A DNA stretch of 64,000 nt, from NCBI RefSeq assembly GCF_007991515.1, contig NZ_BJYM01000022.1, forward strand, positions 1-64,000, read 5' to 3'. This document shows positions 62,985 to 64,000 of this stretch, in pieces; positions within the stretch are counted from its first letter, which is position 1; each line of letters starts with the position of its first letter. The position numbers and the translations under genes were made by a program. Origin of the DNA: Oceanobacillus sojae (lineage in GTDB: Bacteria; Bacillota; Bacilli; Bacillales; Amphibacillaceae). The notes beneath the pieces were generated by a model. That model searched no databases and had not been told where the DNA came from. It worked only from the letters and a program-made list of their open reading frames with translations.

Positions 62985-64000
62985 ATGAATGAAGATATCC
63001 AGCTTATGGTTGATTGGCTAGAATACCGTCTGCAGTCAGCTTTTTCATTAGATGAACTGGCTGACTATATAGGTTATTCCCCTTATTATTGTTCTTTTAA
63101 GTTCCATCAGACCACTGGAATCAGCATTAGACGCTATACACTTCTTAGAAGGTTATATTTATCTACGGAAGATTTGAAAAATAACAGAAGGATTATTGAT
63201 ATTGCTTTTGACTATTACTACTCTTCCCAAGAGGCATAAAGCCGGGCGTTTAAAGCTGTTTTCGGTATTACCCCGAGACAATATCAGCTCCATAAGCATC
63301 CTGTTCAATCATTTATTAAACTCACTACTGATAAAGATGGGGGATGGTACAGAATGAATATTTCCAGAAAATTAGAGATTGAAAAGTTACAAAATGAGAA
63401 TCGTGAACTCTTTGATCATAATGTGCTTCATATCTTAAACTTCCAAATACTGTACGAGGAATTTAAAGAAAATAAATTAATGGGAGAAGCTGATTATGCT
63501 TTATTCAATGAGGCGATGTGTGTACATCCTGTTACAGAGAAGGTTTTTGATAAACACTTTATTCATACACGCGCTGCCAGACATGGAGAATCTACTGAAA
63601 ACTATATACAAAAAGTGATTCATCCATTGGATTATCTTTTTAATAAAGAACATAAATATATCGTTTTATGGTTTGGTGAAGATATGTTTTGTCAAATGAA
63701 TCTCCTTACCCTGCTTGCTTTTCTTAAACAGACCGAATACCAGGGAAATGTATTTTTAAATAGCTTCAGAGAGGATGAATTCAAAGTTCAGCAAACAAAG
63801 CTTGAATTAAGTGAATATACCTCTGCCTACAAAAGATGTATTTATTCATCACAGAAAGACCTCTGTAAAGCAGTTTCCAGTCATGTACCAGGCAATTAAT
63901 CTTTATCTGGATATGTCAGATGAAGATAATGAAGTAGTAAAATATATTTCTAAACACACTGACCTGCCGACATCTGAATTACTCCAAAGGCTATTTATCC
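62985..64000 (+). pseudogene. AraC-family regulator gene, broken and cut by window edge
   Basis: N-terminal AraC double helix-turn-helix: ELADYIGYSPYYCSFKFH (first) and IDIAFDYYYSSQEA, where the second helix-turn-helix is cut by TAA at 63237-63239. The same frame continues SRAFKAVFGITPRQYQ, the normal end of an AraC domain, so the TAA is a point mutation inside one gene. A ligand domain of about 165 residues follows. Near 63831-63834 (AAAA) the frame shifts by +1: the original frame stops at 63897-63899, while the shifted frame continues as KDVFIHHRKTSVKQFPVMYQ and on past the window end. GGAGGGAG precedes the ATG. Its likely target would be the next gene to the right, not visible. Confidence 0.7.

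Noticed and set aside
1-64000. CRISPR array, prophage, intact insertion sequence, tRNA or rRNA genes
   Set aside because: I looked for regular short repeats, transposase or integrase frames and RNA gene signatures and saw none that could be supported.

Overview
This window looks like chromosome of a low-GC, endospore-forming, aerobic member of the Bacillaceae, most like Oceanobacillus or a close relative. That placement rests on protein resemblance and gene order, not on a database search. Spore genes (cwlJ, gerQ), the Gram-positive haem enzyme HemQ, LipL, a SAM-I riboswitch and the order argS-ywiB / pbp / ywhD-ywgA-ywfO-lipL-pta-hemQ / gerQ-ywdK-ywdI all match the Bacillus subtilis argS-to-ywdI segment. 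I see no rRNA, tRNA, CRISPR array, intact insertion sequence or prophage.

Layout. 0.2-10.8 kb: a minus-strand catabolic cluster for short-chain and branched acyl-CoAs (fadF, thiolase, 3-hydroxybutyryl-CoA dehydrogenase, two acyl-CoA dehydrogenases, a TetR regulator, and the fused isobutyryl-CoA mutase IcmF). Three TetR/FadR-type operators of identical 7-4-7 geometry lie before fadF, before the thiolase gene and before the regulator. 11-15.8 kb: argS, ywiB and a class A penicillin-binding protein. 15.9-23 kb: an accessory island that separates the pbp gene from ywhD. It holds two luciferase-like flavin monooxygenases, a flavin reductase, a LysR regulator and an amino-acid-type ABC importer whose binding protein lies on the opposite strand from its ATPase and permease. 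It probably scavenges an organosulfur or modified amino acid. 23-31.5 kb: conserved Bacillus backbone (ywhD, ywgA, ywfO, lipL, pta, hemQ, cwlJ, gerQ, ywdK, ywdI) plus two small unknown genes. 31.8-54.9 kb: a mixed region of membrane, lipid and housekeeping genes (plsC, yjiH-like, acyltransferase, osmC-like, terC with an upstream manganese riboswitch, AI-2E transporter, antiporter, recQ, ampS, hxlR, ydbST, CPBP protease, ykhA, cls, methionine gamma-lyase, rarD). 55-64 kb: metY under a SAM-I riboswitch with an unusual C-terminal extension, ypmRS, small unknowns, an ABC-F ATPase and a broken AraC regulator running off the window.

The most interesting things I can support are: the TetR regulon geometry around icmF; the split sulfur-type importer/monooxygenase island and its dyad operators; MITE-like repeats with shared ends (one between hemQ and its likely promoter); the MetY fusion; and three genes in the right-hand part of the window that are interrupted by in-frame TAA codons. 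I did not find a clearly new multi-gene defence or mobile system.
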